The notes under the pieces: generated by a model | Told to the model about the DNA's origin: nothing | Database searches by the model: none | Seen by the model: only the letters and a program-made list of their open reading frames with translations | Part shown: positions 18,853-27,834 of the stretch, one piece after another | Position numbering within the stretch: the first letter of the stretch is position 1 | Layout: every line of letters begins with the position of its first letter | Program-made: the position numbers and the translations under genes | NCBI GenBank assembly: GCA_965248235.1 | Contig: CBDFIU010000003.1 | Coordinates: 372,001 to 436,000 of the forward strand | Source of the DNA: UBA6623 sp965248235 | GTDB lineage: Bacteria > Acidobacteriota > Terriglobia > Bryobacterales > UBA6623 | Reading direction: 5' to 3' | DNA length: 64,000 nt

Positions 18853-20106
18853 CTAGTTATCGAGACGAGCTTCGATCGAACGCGCGTGTGCTTCGAGGCC
18901 CTCCGCCCGCGCCAAGGTCACGATGGCCGGCGCGAGTCGCTTCAAACCCGCCGGCTCCAATTTTTGGACCGCGATCACCTTGACGTAGTCGAGCACCGAG
19001 AGGCCCCCTCGAAGCGCCGCCGCGCCGCCGGTCGGCAAAACGTGATTCGGCCCCGAGGCGTAATCGCCCGCCGCTTCCGGGCTCCAGGGTCCCAGGAAAA
19101 TACTGCCGGCGTTTTCCACCTTGTCGAGCAGGGTTTCGTCATAGAGCGCCAAGTGTTCGGGGGCGAAGCGGTTCGAAATCTCAACGGCTTCATCCAGCGA
19201 ACGCGTGACGACAACGGCACTGTTGCGGGCCAGCGCCTTGGCCGCGACCTTGCGCGTCGAAAGCGTTTCCAACTGCCGCGCGATCTCCGTTTGGACCTTC
19301 CTCGCCAAGCGTTTCGACGTCGTCAGCAGAATCGCCGCCGCATCGACATCGTGCTCGGCCTGCGCCAGCATGTCGGCGGCAATGTAGCGAGGGTCGCCGT
19401 CGGCGGCAATCACGAGAATTTCCGTCGGCCCGGCGACGAAATCAATCCCGACTTCCCCGGCCAGCAGTTTCTTGGCCGCGGCGACGTAGATATTCCCGGG
19501 GCCCACGATACGATCAGCTCGCGGAACGGTCTCCGTCCCAAAGGCGAACGCGGCAATCGCCTGCGCGCCCCCCATGTGAAAGAAGTTGTCGACACCCAGA
19601 CGGCCGGCCGTTCCCAGCGTTTCCGCGCTCGGCCCCGGAGAGGCGACCGAGATCGTCTTAACCCCGGCGGTTTGCGCCGGAATCACCGTCATCATCAGCG
19701 TCGAGGACAGCGGGTAGCGGCCGCCGGGAATGTAGGCCGCGATGGAATCGAGCGGCCTCACGGTCTGCCCCAGTGTCACGCCGCGTCCGAAGCTCTTGCT
19801 CCACGACTTTGGCATCTGCCGCTCGGCGAAGCGGCGGATCTGCCCCGACGCGACATCGAGCGCCCTCTCGAACGGGGCGGAAAGCGCTTCCCGCGCTTCC
19901 TCCAAACGCTCCGCCGGGACGCGCACCGAGCCCTCCTCGAGGCCGTCGAAGCGTCGCGCATACCCAACCAGCGCCCGGTCGCCCCGCTTCCGCACGCCTT
20001 CCAAAATCGGCCCCACCACCGCTTCGGCGCGGCCCAGCCGCACGGCGCGCCGAGCGAAAAGACGTTCCACATCGCCGCGGTCTTTGCTCGAAAAAACACT
20101 CAGCAT
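18853..20106 (-). CDS. hisD: Histidinol dehydrogenase
   Basis: Oxidises histidinol to histidine in two NAD-dependent steps. From ATG 20106 it is 417 residues; an upstream in-frame ATG at 20148 would add 14 residues not typical of the family. Signature stretches: GGAQAIAAFAFGTE, VGPGNIYVAAAKKLL, DFVAGPTEILVIAADG and MLAQAEHD (zinc ligands among the Gln/His). About 230 bp containing family A repeats separate it from hisI, so it may depend on read-through from the his leader or on a second promoter. Confidence 0.95.
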   Translation of the reverse strand: MLSVFSSKDRGDVERLFARRAVRLGRAEAVVGPILEGVRKRGDRALVGYARRFDGLEEGSVRVPAERLEEAREALSAPFERALDVASGQIRRFAERQMPKSWSKSFGRGVTLGQTVRPLDSIAAYIPGGRYPLSSTLMMTVIPAQTAGVKTISVASPGPSAETLGTAGRLGVDNFFHMGGAQAIAAFAFGTETVPRADRIVGPGNIYVAAAKKLLAGEVGIDFVAGPTEILVIAADGDPRYIAADMLAQAEHDVDAAAILLTTSKRLARKVQTEIARQLETLSTRKVAAKALARNSAVVVTRSLDEAVEISNRFAPEHLALYDETLLDKVENAGSIFLGPWSPEAAGDYASGPNHVLPTGGAAALRGGLSVLDYVKVIAVQKLEPAGLKRLAPAIVTLARAEGLEAHARSIEARLDN

Positions 20107-20148
20107 ACGGAAACCGCCAAAAACAGCCGGAAATTCAAAACGCGGCAA

Positions 20149-20240
20149 CAGAGCCCAGAGCGCAAGCGACGGGCCAATGCAAGCGACTACCCAGAGCGCG
20201 AACGACTACTAGAATCGCAAGCGACGGGCCAAGCGGCCCA
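20149..20240 (+). repeat. Family A repeat cluster, copies 2-4
   Basis: An exact 29-bp copy of the 12338-12366 sequence (20149-20177) is followed by two degenerate copies (cccagagcgcgaacgac, then agaatcgcaagcgacgggcc). It sits between hisI and hisD within the operon. Confidence 0.65.
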
Positions 20241-20338
20241 ACCAGCCAACGGGAAAAACTCTCCCCATCGACTACCAACGGAGCCCGATGCCAACCCAGA
20301 AAACGCCCGGAAATCTCCACCCGTGACCCCGCGCCACT

Positions 20339-20710
20339 CTATTTGTACACGGTCCCTGGATCGTAGGCGCGTTCGGCGCATTGCTTCCACTCGCCGTCCT
20401 CGAAACGCCGGTAGAAGCAAGTGCGGAACCCATTATGGCAAACGCCCGGGCCCAGAGCCTCGGCTTTGATCACCAAGGTATCCTGGTCGCAATCGACCCG
20501 GATTTCCTTGGCGTTCAAATAGTGTCCCGACGTGCCGCCTTTGGTCCACAACTCATTGCGCGAGCGGCTGAAAAACGTCACCTTGCCGGTCGCGACTGTT
20601 TTGTCAAAGGCCTCTTGATTCATGAAGCCGACCATCAGAACCTCGCCATCGGCGGCGTCCTGAATCACGGTGGGAATCAGCCCCTGGAATTTACTGAAAT
20701 CGAGTTCCAT
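20339..20710 (-). CDS. hisI: Phosphoribosyl-AMP cyclohydrolase
   Basis: Opens the purine ring of PR-AMP, third step of histidine synthesis. 123 residues, monofunctional, with no HisE domain. Visible motifs: MVGFMNQEAFDKT, FFSRSRNELWTKGGTSGH, the metal site DCDQDTLVIKAEALGPGVCH and the final RTCFYRR. It is the first structural gene after the His-rich leader peptide and attenuator (terminator ends about 35 bp before the ATG). Confidence 0.96.
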   Translation of the reverse strand: MELDFSKFQGLIPTVIQDAADGEVLMVGFMNQEAFDKTVATGKVTFFSRSRNELWTKGGTSGHYLNAKEIRVDCDQDTLVIKAEALGPGVCHNGFRTCFYRRFEDGEWKQCAERAYDPGTVYK

Positions 20711-20741
20711 GTCGTTGTCTGCCCTATCGTTGCCCTAAAAA

Positions 20742-20775
20742 CAAAAAACCCGCTCGGCGTCGGCCGGCGGGTTGC
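20742..20775 (-). terminator. his operon attenuator terminator
   Basis: On the minus strand arm 3 (aacccgccggc, 20763-20773) can pair with arm 4 (gcgggtt, 20747-20753), followed by a run of T. Upstream, gccggtgggg (20807-20816) can pair with ccggc of arm 3 instead, and ccaccatcggc inside the leader peptide (20850-20860) can pair with gccggtgg. This gives the mutually exclusive 1:2, 2:3 and 3:4 hairpins of classical amino-acid attenuation. Confidence 0.75.
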
Positions 20776-20820
20776 TAATGCTGCGATTTCGCTTATGACG
20801 CGAGGTCCCCACCGGCTGAC

Positions 20821-20874
20821 TCACCCCTGAGGGTAAGCGTGATGCGCATGCCGATGGTGGAGGTCCAAACGCAT
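20821..20874 (-). CDS. His-rich leader peptide of the his operon (attenuation)
   Basis: A 17-residue frame, MRLDLHHRHAHHAYPQG, with five histidines in seven positions, ending 110 nt before hisI. When charged tRNA-His is scarce, the ribosome should stall in the His codons that overlap pairing arm 1, favouring the antiterminator 2:3. A tatact box (20883-20888) is 8 nt before the ATG, so the transcript may start almost at the start codon; no Shine-Dalgarno sequence is seen. Confidence 0.72.
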   Translation of the reverse strand: MRLDLHHRHAHHAYPQG

Positions 20875-20985
20875 AAGCCAATAGTATACCCGATCCAGGC
20901 CCCCCGGGCCGCTTCACAACGGATTCCGCCGTCCGCTTTCTCTGAAAACGTCCCTAACTTTCGGCTCATCACTAAAGTAGCCCCG

Positions 20986-21014
20986 TTGACACAGTACTAA
21001 CAGGACCATACAAT
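20986..21014 (+). promoter_or_regulatory. Sigma-70-type promoter for the NarL-type regulator
   Basis: ttgaca (20986-20991), a 17-bp spacer and tacaat (21009-21014) form a near-consensus housekeeping promoter about 50 bp before ATG 21066. Confidence 0.7.
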
Positions 21015-21065
21015 ATTCGTGTGAGGTTCCGTCCCCAAGGTTCGGGGACGATTGTATCCACGATC

Positions 21066-21770
21066 ATGCCCGAAGCGAAAACAGGCAGTGAATCCGCGAC
21101 GGAAACCGCAGCCGGCAGCGACAAGATCAAAATCGCTCTCGCGGACGATCACACGATCTTTCGCGACGGTTTGCGGCGACTTCTCTCGCTCGAACCCGAT
21201 TTCGACGTCATCGCCGAAGCCCAGAACGGAACCGAGGTGCTCGACCTGGTTCGCGACCACGAGCCCGATATCTTGCTGCTTGATCTGAAAATGCCCGGCC
21301 TCGACGGACTCTCGGCGTTGCAGCGCATTCAGTCGCAAAAGCTCAAAACAAAGATCATCGTGCTCACCGCCTCCGACAATGAAGGCGAATACGTCCAAGC
21401 GATGAAATTCGGCACTTCGGGCATTGTGCTGAAGCAGACCGCGACAGAGCTGCTGATCAAAAGCATTCGCAAAGTTCACGGCGGCGAGATCTGGCTCGAC
21501 GCCAGGACAACCGCGGCCGTCATGCGGCAGTTTGCGTCTCCCGGGGATCTGGGGCCGCGCGAGCGCGATAAGCCTCGCCTGAGCAATCGCGAACGCGAGA
21601 TCGTGGCGCTGGTCGCCCAGGGTTTCAAGAACAAGGAAATCGCCGAGCGCATGTTCATCAGCGAACAGACGGTCAAGAACCACCTCCACAATATCTTCGA
21701 CAAGCTCGGCGTCTCGGACCGCCTGGAGTTGGCGCTCTACGCCATCCACCGCAATATCCGTCCGGGCTGA
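21066..21770 (+). CDS. NarL/FixJ-family response regulator
   Basis: From ATG 21066, 234 residues (a GTG at 21021 is in frame but would sit at the predicted transcription start). A receiver domain (IALADDHTIFRDG, phosphoacceptor Asp in ILLLDLKMPGLDG, VLTASDNEGEY, Lys in IVLKQTATE) is joined to a LuxR-type helix-turn-helix (LSNREREIVALVAQGFKNKE, SEQTVKNHLHNIFDKLGVSD). A transcription factor controlled by phosphorylation; no kinase gene is adjacent, so its partner is unknown. Confidence 0.93.
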   Translation: MPEAKTGSESATETAAGSDKIKIALADDHTIFRDGLRRLLSLEPDFDVIAEAQNGTEVLDLVRDHEPDILLLDLKMPGLDGLSALQRIQSQKLKTKIIVLTASDNEGEYVQAMKFGTSGIVLKQTATELLIKSIRKVHGGEIWLDARTTAAVMRQFASPGDLGPRERDKPRLSNREREIVALVAQGFKNKEIAERMFISEQTVKNHLHNIFDKLGVSDRLELALYAIHRNIRPG

Positions 21771-21980
21771 CGCTGGTGCAAGCGCCGTCGCCAATCGAAA
21801 TCCATGCCATTCGCCGGCGTGCCGGCCCTCGGCCCGGTCGGCGTAGCCGGCTTGCCGCCGCGCCGGCTGACGTCGCGGGGAGCTTCCGCCGATTCTCAAA
21901 GAAGAAGCCCGAACGTTTCCCGCTCGCCCGGCAGCCCTGAATTGCGACGTTCGAGGGTGATATAAAGGGGTTTCAAGAAC

Positions 21981-22043
21981 CGCAACCAAGTAATGGCGGG
22001 CCTGTCGTGTGCTTTGCCGTCAGGTGGTGAAAAAAGCGGCTAG
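21981..22043 (+). repeat. MITE-like element, right half only (copy 3)
   Basis: gcaaccaagtaatggcgggc through gtcaggtggtgaaaaaagcg and gctagg match the right halves of copies 1 and 2. No left half is recognisable; the rest of the 322-bp gap before metF shows nothing else. Confidence 0.6.
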
Positions 22044-22092
22044 GTCAAGCGACGAGCCGCGCCGTCTACAACGAATCCCGCTCCAACCGACG

Positions 22093-23013
22093 ATGAAGAT
22101 CATCGACATACTCAACACCGGAAAGCAAACCGTCTCGTTCGAGTTCTTCCCTCCCAAGGACGACGCCGGTTTCGACGACCTGTTCAAGACGATTACATCG
22201 TTAAAGCCGCTCGAACCCTCCTACGTGTCGGTGACCTACGGGGCCGGCGGGAGTACGCGCCGCAAGACCGTCGACCTGGTCAAGAAAATCAAACACGAGA
22301 TCGGCATCGAGGCCATGGCTCACTTGACCTGCGTCGGGGCCGGCCGCGCGGAAATCGCCGACGTCCTCGATGAGCTCAAAGCCGCGGGCATCGAAAACGT
22401 TTTGCCGTTGCGGGGCGACCCCCCCCGCGGCGAGACGGAATTCGTCAAGCACGAGGACGGCTTCGCCTACGCTTCCGAACTCACCGATTTCATTCGGCCG
22501 CGATTTCCGTTTTGCCTCGCCGGAGCCTGCTACCCCGAAAATCATCCCGAAGCCCCCGACGCCGCCACCGACCTTGAGAATCTCCACCGCAAGGTCGATG
22601 CCGGAGTGGATTTCCTGATCACGCAGTTGTTCTTTCACAACGACGATTTCCTGCGCTTTCGCGATCGGGCAACCGCGAGCGGCATCACCATCCCGATCGT
22701 CGCCGGCATCATGCCGATCCTCAGCCTCAAGCAAGTCAAGCGTTTTACGAATATGTGCGGCGCGACCATCCCCGCCGACCTGCTTGCAAAGATGGAAGCC
22801 GTCGAAGACGACGCCGAGGCCGTGCGCCAATTGGGGACCTATCACGCCGTCGAGCAGTGCGCCGGTTTGCTCGAATCCGGCGTGGCCGGATTGCATTTCT
22901 ACACCCTTAACCGTTCGACCGCGACCAGAGCGATCTATCGACAGATTAAGAGCCGCTTGCCCGAAGAGATCGACGACGGCCAACTCTCGCTCGCTTTCGG
23001 CCGCGACGCCTGA
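22093..23013 (+). CDS. metF: Methylenetetrahydrofolate reductase
   Basis: Reduces 5,10-methylene-THF to 5-methyl-THF with FAD, supplying methyl groups for methionine. 306 residues from ATG 22093, the usual bacterial MetF size. Motifs: VSFEFFPPKDDAG (catalytic Glu), SVTYGAGGSTRRKT, MAHLTCVG, LRGDPPRG, DFLITQLFFHNDDFL and GIMPILS. Earlier in-frame codons overlap the repeat remnant and lack family sequence. It is monocistronic. Confidence 0.95.
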   Translation: MKIIDILNTGKQTVSFEFFPPKDDAGFDDLFKTITSLKPLEPSYVSVTYGAGGSTRRKTVDLVKKIKHEIGIEAMAHLTCVGAGRAEIADVLDELKAAGIENVLPLRGDPPRGETEFVKHEDGFAYASELTDFIRPRFPFCLAGACYPENHPEAPDAATDLENLHRKVDAGVDFLITQLFFHNDDFLRFRDRATASGITIPIVAGIMPILSLKQVKRFTNMCGATIPADLLAKMEAVEDDAEAVRQLGTYHAVEQCAGLLESGVAGLHFYTLNRSTATRAIYRQIKSRLPEEIDDGQLSLAFGRDA

Positions 23014-23250
23014 CGGGGCGATCCCGCCGCGCCCGTCCCAGTGGGGCAGGTCCCCAGGCCTGCCCGCCAACCCTCCCGACTCAATACCGGCCCGCAACTC
23101 GGGCAGTTGCCTGCCGACAATTCCCGGCTGTTCACCATCGCTATCGCCCTCACCAACCCTCCCTCGTCTAAAGCGCGCACCCGCTGAAACCGACCTCCCC
23201 GCCGCGCTGTGAAATAATTCGGAGACGGCCGGCTGCCGAAAGCGCCGCCG

Positions 23251-24762
23251 GTGTCGAGAAATCCGTTGCCGCTGATTCGTAAGACAGCCATCATCGCCGC
23301 GGCGCTCGCCGCCGTCTATCTGCTCTACTTCCACACCATGGACGAGCGGGGGTTAGTGGGTCCCGACGAGCCCCGCTACGCCTCCATAGCTCGAGAAATG
23401 GCTGCATCCGGCGACTGGGTCACGCCGCGGCTGGGGGACGAGCCCTGGTTCGAAAAGCCGGCGCTGCTCTACTGGCTCGGCGCCCTATCGATAACGCTCG
23501 GCGTCGACGACGACCGCGCCACGCGCTTGCCCGCGGTGCTGATCAGCGTTGTTTTTCTCTTCTTTCTCCACCGCATTACTCGGCAACACTTCGGTTCGCC
23601 CAGCGCGGAATACGCCGTGCTGATTCTGGCGACTTCGGTTGGCTGGACGGCCTTCAGCCAGATCGGCGTCTTTGACTTGCCGCTGGCGGCAAGCCTGGCG
23701 GCCGCTCTGCTCGTACTTCTCCCGTGGGTGCAAGAGTCCGACCCTTCGACCCGCCGAGCCCTACCCTGGTTCGGTGCGCTACTGGGCGTTTCCGTCCTCG
23801 CCAAGGGCTTGGTCGGACCGGTCCTCGCCGCCCTCGCGCTGCTTCCGGTCTGCCGCGACCGCGGCTTCGGTTCGGTCACTCGCGATCTGGCCCGGCCCCG
23901 AACCTGGCTGCCCTTTCTCGCCATAGCCGCTCCTTGGTACCTATTGTGTTACGCCCAAAACGGCTCGGTCTTTCTCGAGGAATTCGTCTGGCGGCATCAT
24001 TTCGAGCGCTTCACCGACCCAACGCTGCGGCACGTCCAGCCGTTTTGGTTCTATGGACCCGTCTTGGCCCTCGGCGTTCTTCCTTGGACCCCGTTGGCGT
24101 TCGGGCGCCCCGCCACCTCGCTGCGAGGCGACCCGCGCGTCCGTTTCCTTCTCTTCTGGTGTCTGGGGACATTCTTGTTGTTCTCGATCTCGACGAACAA
24201 ACTACCCGGTTACGTGCTGCCGATATTTCCGCCGCTGGCGATCCTGGCGGCCCTGCAACTCGCCGATCAGCGTCCTCGTCGTGGCGTTCTCGTCGCGGCG
24301 GCTTTGTCGTTGGCCTTACTGCCGCCGGCGGAAGCGGTCTTGCCGCGCGCTCTATCCCATGGCTTGTTTTCCGCCTGGCCTCCCCAAGACATCGTTTGGG
24401 GGCGTGTCGCCCTGCCCGTTCTCGCCGCGGTCGCCATCGCCTGGGCGGCCGGTTCGGGTAGGCGATCGATGGCGGTCCTGCTGCTCGGCGTCACCGCCGT
24501 CGTCAATTTAAGTTACTTTCAAATCAATACTTTCCCCACCATCGACCGCGAAGCCGGCACCCGCTCGCTGTGGAAGGCGATCGAGCCGCATCAGTCGGAA
24601 ACCTGCATCGGCGACGTCCGGCGTCACGTCGTCTACGGACTCGACTTTTACAGCGCCAACCGGCTGCCTCGCTGCGCCGAAACCTCCCATCCCTACCGCG
24701 TCACCGGCGACCCCGCCCGGCTGCTCGGCCCCACTCGACGAGCCACGCCGAATTTTCCGTAA
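23251..24762 (+). CDS. ArnT/PMT-like membrane glycosyltransferase (GT39/GT83 type)
   Basis: 503 residues with about a dozen hydrophobic segments. The first periplasmic loop has the ArnT-type signature GPDEPRYASIAREMAASGDW and WFEKPALLYW, whose acidic residues serve polyprenyl-phosphate-sugar transfer. Likely transfers a lipid-linked sugar to a surface glycan or protein. GTG 23251 is the chosen start and precedes the first membrane helix (IIAAALAAVYLLYF). The short C-terminal part after the last helix is periplasmic. Confidence 0.85.
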   Translation: MSRNPLPLIRKTAIIAAALAAVYLLYFHTMDERGLVGPDEPRYASIAREMAASGDWVTPRLGDEPWFEKPALLYWLGALSITLGVDDDRATRLPAVLISVVFLFFLHRITRQHFGSPSAEYAVLILATSVGWTAFSQIGVFDLPLAASLAAALLVLLPWVQESDPSTRRALPWFGALLGVSVLAKGLVGPVLAALALLPVCRDRGFGSVTRDLARPRTWLPFLAIAAPWYLLCYAQNGSVFLEEFVWRHHFERFTDPTLRHVQPFWFYGPVLALGVLPWTPLAFGRPATSLRGDPRVRFLLFWCLGTFLLFSISTNKLPGYVLPIFPPLAILAALQLADQRPRRGVLVAAALSLALLPPAEAVLPRALSHGLFSAWPPQDIVWGRVALPVLAAVAIAWAAGSGRRSMAVLLLGVTAVVNLSYFQINTFPTIDREAGTRSLWKAIEPHQSETCIGDVRRHVVYGLDFYSANRLPRCAETSHPYRVTGDPARLLGPTRRATPNFP

Positions 24763-24833
24763 CCTCACCCCCTCACACTGCGAAAGAAGGGACGGGGGAG
24801 AGATTAGGTTAGCCCCCAGGGGGTAAGGAAACC

Positions 24834-25181
24834 ATGAATGCCGGTATCAGGTCCAGGAATCAAGCTTCATCGCTGACCCACAAGGAAAAGGAGTTGCTGC
24901 GTCTGCTCGAAGACAACCCCGGCCGCTGCTTTTCCCGCTCCTATCTGTTGAAAACGATCTGGGGATACAGCGACAACGCGCGCACACGAACGGTCGACGT
25001 ACACGTCAGCCGTCTGCGCAAGAAGCTGCGGCAAAGGCAGGACATTCTGATCCATACCGTTGTCAGGCAGGGCTATGTTCTGCAACGTAACGAAGGGGCG
25101 CGTCCCAAGCCTCATCTCGTACCCGTGGTTCCCATCAAAGAGGCCTTCCGTGCGAGAAAGGCCTACGCGGTCGGAATCTAG
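24834..25181 (+). CDS. Stand-alone OmpR/PhoB-type winged-helix DNA-binding protein
   Basis: 115 residues consisting almost only of a Trans_reg_C domain: LTHKEKELLRLLEDNPGRCF, SYLLKTIWG, ARTRTVDVHVSRLRKKLR and IHTVVRQGYVL. There is no receiver domain before it and the upstream sequence shows none, so it is not controlled by phosphorylation in cis. It may be a constitutive or protein-partnered regulator. A basic C-terminal tail (RNEGARPKPH) follows. Confidence 0.8.
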   Translation: MNAGIRSRNQASSLTHKEKELLRLLEDNPGRCFSRSYLLKTIWGYSDNARTRTVDVHVSRLRKKLRQRQDILIHTVVRQGYVLQRNEGARPKPHLVPVVPIKEAFRARKAYAVGI

Positions 25182-25271
25182 TCGGGGCCGCGCCGCTCTC
25201 TTCCCAACCCGATCCGCCGGGTAGACTGTAAGTGAGTGCCGGCCGCTGTTCCCAGGTGCCCCAACCCGACG

Positions 25272-26072
25272 ATGCTCGCGAGAATCCTATTGACTCTGTG
25301 CCTTCTCGCGGCCTCGGGCTCGGCGACCCCGCGCTTCGGTGAACCCGACCACGAACTCTGGAACGGCCTGCTGGCCGAATTCGTGGACGCCGAAAGCCGA
25401 GTCGACTACGCGCGTCTCAAGAAGGAAGCCGCCGACCGCCTCGACGCCTATGCCGATCAGTTGGCCCGAGCGCCCCGGCCCGATCCGGCCGCGGCCGCGG
25501 GCAAGGCCCTGTTGATCAATGCCTACAATGCGCTGACGGTAGTTTGGATCGTCCAAAACTATCCCGCCAACAGCATCATGGCGACGCCTAATCCATTCCG
25601 CGAGGCTCGCCATACCGTCGCGGGCGAGAAAATATCACTCGACGAAATCGAATCACGGCTTCGGACCGGCGGCGATCCCCGGATCCACGCCGCCTTGGTC
25701 TGCGCCGCTCGAAGCTGTCCGCCGTTGCGCACCGAGGCTTATTTCCCCGAGCGGATCGACGAGCAACTCGACGAAAACACCCGCCGTTGGCTGGCCGATG
25801 CCGATTTGAACGAAATCGACGCCGCCGCCGGTCGCGCCCAATTGAGCCCGATTTTCAACTGGTACGACGACGATTTCGCCTCCTACCCGGGAGGGCTCGA
25901 AGGATTCGTTCGTCGCCACGCCTCGCCGGAAACCGTCGCCGCCCTAGAGGATCGCAAACTCCGCATCAGCTTCAAGGACTACAACTGGGGCTTGAACGAT
26001 CAGTCCGATGTCGGCGCCGAGTACTCCAACTTCCGCCTCGCCGTTGACTGGGTCAAAAACTGGTTTCGCTAA
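25272..26072 (+). CDS. DUF547 exported protein
   Basis: From ATG 25272, 266 residues with a signal peptide (LARILLTLCLLAASGSA). The DUF547 core is visible: LLINAYNALTVVWIVQNYP, GEKISLDEIE, DPRIHAALVCAARSCPPLR and LSPIFNWYDDDF, with conserved Asn, His, Cys and Asp residues that resemble a papain-like or transglutaminase-like active site. The family is of unknown function. It is not obviously operonic with its neighbours. Confidence 0.85.
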   Translation: MLARILLTLCLLAASGSATPRFGEPDHELWNGLLAEFVDAESRVDYARLKKEAADRLDAYADQLARAPRPDPAAAAGKALLINAYNALTVVWIVQNYPANSIMATPNPFREARHTVAGEKISLDEIESRLRTGGDPRIHAALVCAARSCPPLRTEAYFPERIDEQLDENTRRWLADADLNEIDAAAGRAQLSPIFNWYDDDFASYPGGLEGFVRRHASPETVAALEDRKLRISFKDYNWGLNDQSDVGAEYSNFRLAVDWVKNWFR

Positions 26073-26127
26073 GAGTCTCACCCCCTATGCGAGCAACAGA
26101 AGCAGAGGCGTGGACGGAAGTCCACGC

Positions 26128-26273
26128 TCAGCCCGGTGAACCGCGGTTCACCGGGCTTGGATTCGAAAATAGGCCGGTCCTTCAGGGCCGGCATGGGCAT
26201 CCCGCCGCGTCAACCAGGCCGTTTCAACCGCCTTTTTCTTTCAGGCTTTAGCCGCGGTCGAACCAAAGGAAAA
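26128..26273 (+). repeat. Dispersed repeat family B, copy 2
   Basis: ggttcaccgggcttggattcg, aataggccgg, ggccgtttcaaccgcc and ggctttagccgcggtcgaacc follow in the same order as at 12396-12533. It fills much of the gap between DUF547 and the IS element. Confidence 0.65.
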
Positions 26274-26397
26274 TTTCAACCCGGGGAGCGCTCAAGCCCC
26301 CGCCGCCGATGCTCCCATATTCATCTCGCCCATCCCCGTCAATCCCCCCGCCAACCCCCTGTACCCTTCCAGAGTGGCTGCCCAGCGCGGTAGTTCA

Positions 26398-26577
26398 TAG
26401 AAGACCGGCCACCCGAGAGGAGCGCCCTTCGCCCCCTGCGTGATCGAACGCCTGGGGGGGACTTGCGCCCTCCCGGTGTGGTCCGCAACCGAAAGCCCAG
26501 TGGGGAGTTCGCGCCGTTTGTTCGAGCGCCAGTACAGGGGTGCCGTTGGTTGCGGCGGCTGGCGAAAGGAGTCTGTC
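26398..26577 (+). ncRNA. Candidate bridge RNA region of the IS110 element
   Basis: Non-coding 5' part between the left inverted repeat and the transposase start. IS110-family elements are known to encode a structured bridge RNA in such a region, which selects target and donor DNA. A hairpin is visible near 26435-26460 (gcgt pairs acgc, cccc pairs gggg). Guide loops could not be assigned by eye. Confidence 0.4.
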
Positions 26578-27834
26578 TTGTCTGCATCTGCATTTCAATT
26601 CTTCGTCGGTATCGACTGGGCCACCGAGGCCCATCAAATCTGTCTGCTCGACACCCAGGGCGAGATCGTTCACGAACGCACCGTCGTTCATTCCGGTTCG
26701 GCGGTCGGCGAGTTCCTCAATCAACTGCTCGAGTTGACCGGCTGCCCGCCGGCTTCCATCGCGGTCGCGATCGAAGTCCCGCGTGGCGCGTTGGTCGAAA
26801 CGCTGCTCGAACGGGGATTCTCGGCTTTCTTCCTTAACCCGAAACAACTCGATCGTTTCCGAGACCGGCATTTCCCGGCCGGCGCCAAAGACGACCGCCG
26901 TGACGCTTTCGTCTTGGCTTGCTCGCTGCGAACCGACCCGCATTGCTTCCATGCCATCGAGGTCGACGACCCGCTCGTGATGCGCCTGCGCGACCTCACT
27001 CGTCTCGACGATGAGTTGCGTAGCAGCTTCAACCGCAACAGCTGCCAACTTCGCGAGCAACTCTATCGCTACTACCCGCAGCTTTTGCGCTTGTCCCCAG
27101 CCGCCAACGAAGCTTGGCTCTGGGCCCTGCTGGAACTGGCTCCCAGCCCCGCAAAGGCTCGTCGACTGAAACCGGCACGAATCGAAAAGTTGCTTCGCGC
27201 CCACCGCATTCGCCGGCTCCAATCGGCCGACATCGTCAACGAACTGCGAGCGCCGGGATTCCAACTTGCTGCCGGAACGGCCGACGCAGCGAGCGAACAC
27301 GCTCTTCTACTCATTCCTCATCTGCGACTCATCGCCCAGCAGCGAACCGAGCTGGCCAGGCGCCTCCAAACCCTGCTGGAGCAACTCGCTTCCCCGTCCG
27401 AGGACGACGAGGATCCTCACCAGCATCGCGACGTCGAGATCATCCTCTCCTTGCCCGGGGTCGGACGTGTCGTCGCCGCCACGATGCTGGCCGAGGCCTC
27501 ACAGGCTCTCGCCCATCGAGACTACCCCGCTCTTCGAGCCTACTGCGGCAGCGCCCCGATCACGCGCCGCAGTGGCAAAAAGATCGCCGTCTTGATGCGT
27601 CGCGGCTGCAATGACCGTTTACGCAACGCGCTCTACCATTGGGCGAGAGTGAGCATCCAACACGACCCCCACAGTCGTCACCATTACCATCAGTTGCGCA
27701 GCCGAGGGCATTCTCACGGGCGCGCGTTGCGCGGTCTTGCGGACCGACTTCTGGCCGTGCTGTGCGCCATGCTTCGTCAGGGAACCCTGTATGACCCCGC
27801 CCGTCGTCAGCCGCCGGCCCAAGCGGCAGCTTGA
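26578..27834 (+). CDS. IS110-family transposase (DEDD recombinase)
   Basis: 418 residues from TTG 26578, which follows aaaggag; this start places the DEDD domain right at the N-terminus. Motifs: FFVGIDWATEAHQI (first Asp), VAIEVPRG (Glu), AGAKDDRRDAFVLA (Asp pair), and the C-terminal Tnp_IS110 domain LPGVGRVVAATMLAEA with YCGSAPITRRSGKK (serine of the second catalytic centre). The reading frame appears intact. Its stop codon TGA is the first three bases of the right inverted repeat. Confidence 0.93.
   Translation: MSASAFQFFVGIDWATEAHQICLLDTQGEIVHERTVVHSGSAVGEFLNQLLELTGCPPASIAVAIEVPRGALVETLLERGFSAFFLNPKQLDRFRDRHFPAGAKDDRRDAFVLACSLRTDPHCFHAIEVDDPLVMRLRDLTRLDDELRSSFNRNSCQLREQLYRYYPQLLRLSPAANEAWLWALLELAPSPAKARRLKPARIEKLLRAHRIRRLQSADIVNELRAPGFQLAAGTADAASEHALLLIPHLRLIAQQRTELARRLQTLLEQLASPSEDDEDPHQHRDVEIILSLPGVGRVVAATMLAEASQALAHRDYPALRAYCGSAPITRRSGKKIAVLMRRGCNDRLRNALYHWARVSIQHDPHSRHHYHQLRSRGHSHGRALRGLADRLLAVLCAMLRQGTLYDPARRQPPAQAAA

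Noticed and set aside
18787..20469. Long open frame antisense to hisD and hisC
   Set aside because: No domain features and fully covered by well-supported his genes on the other strand.
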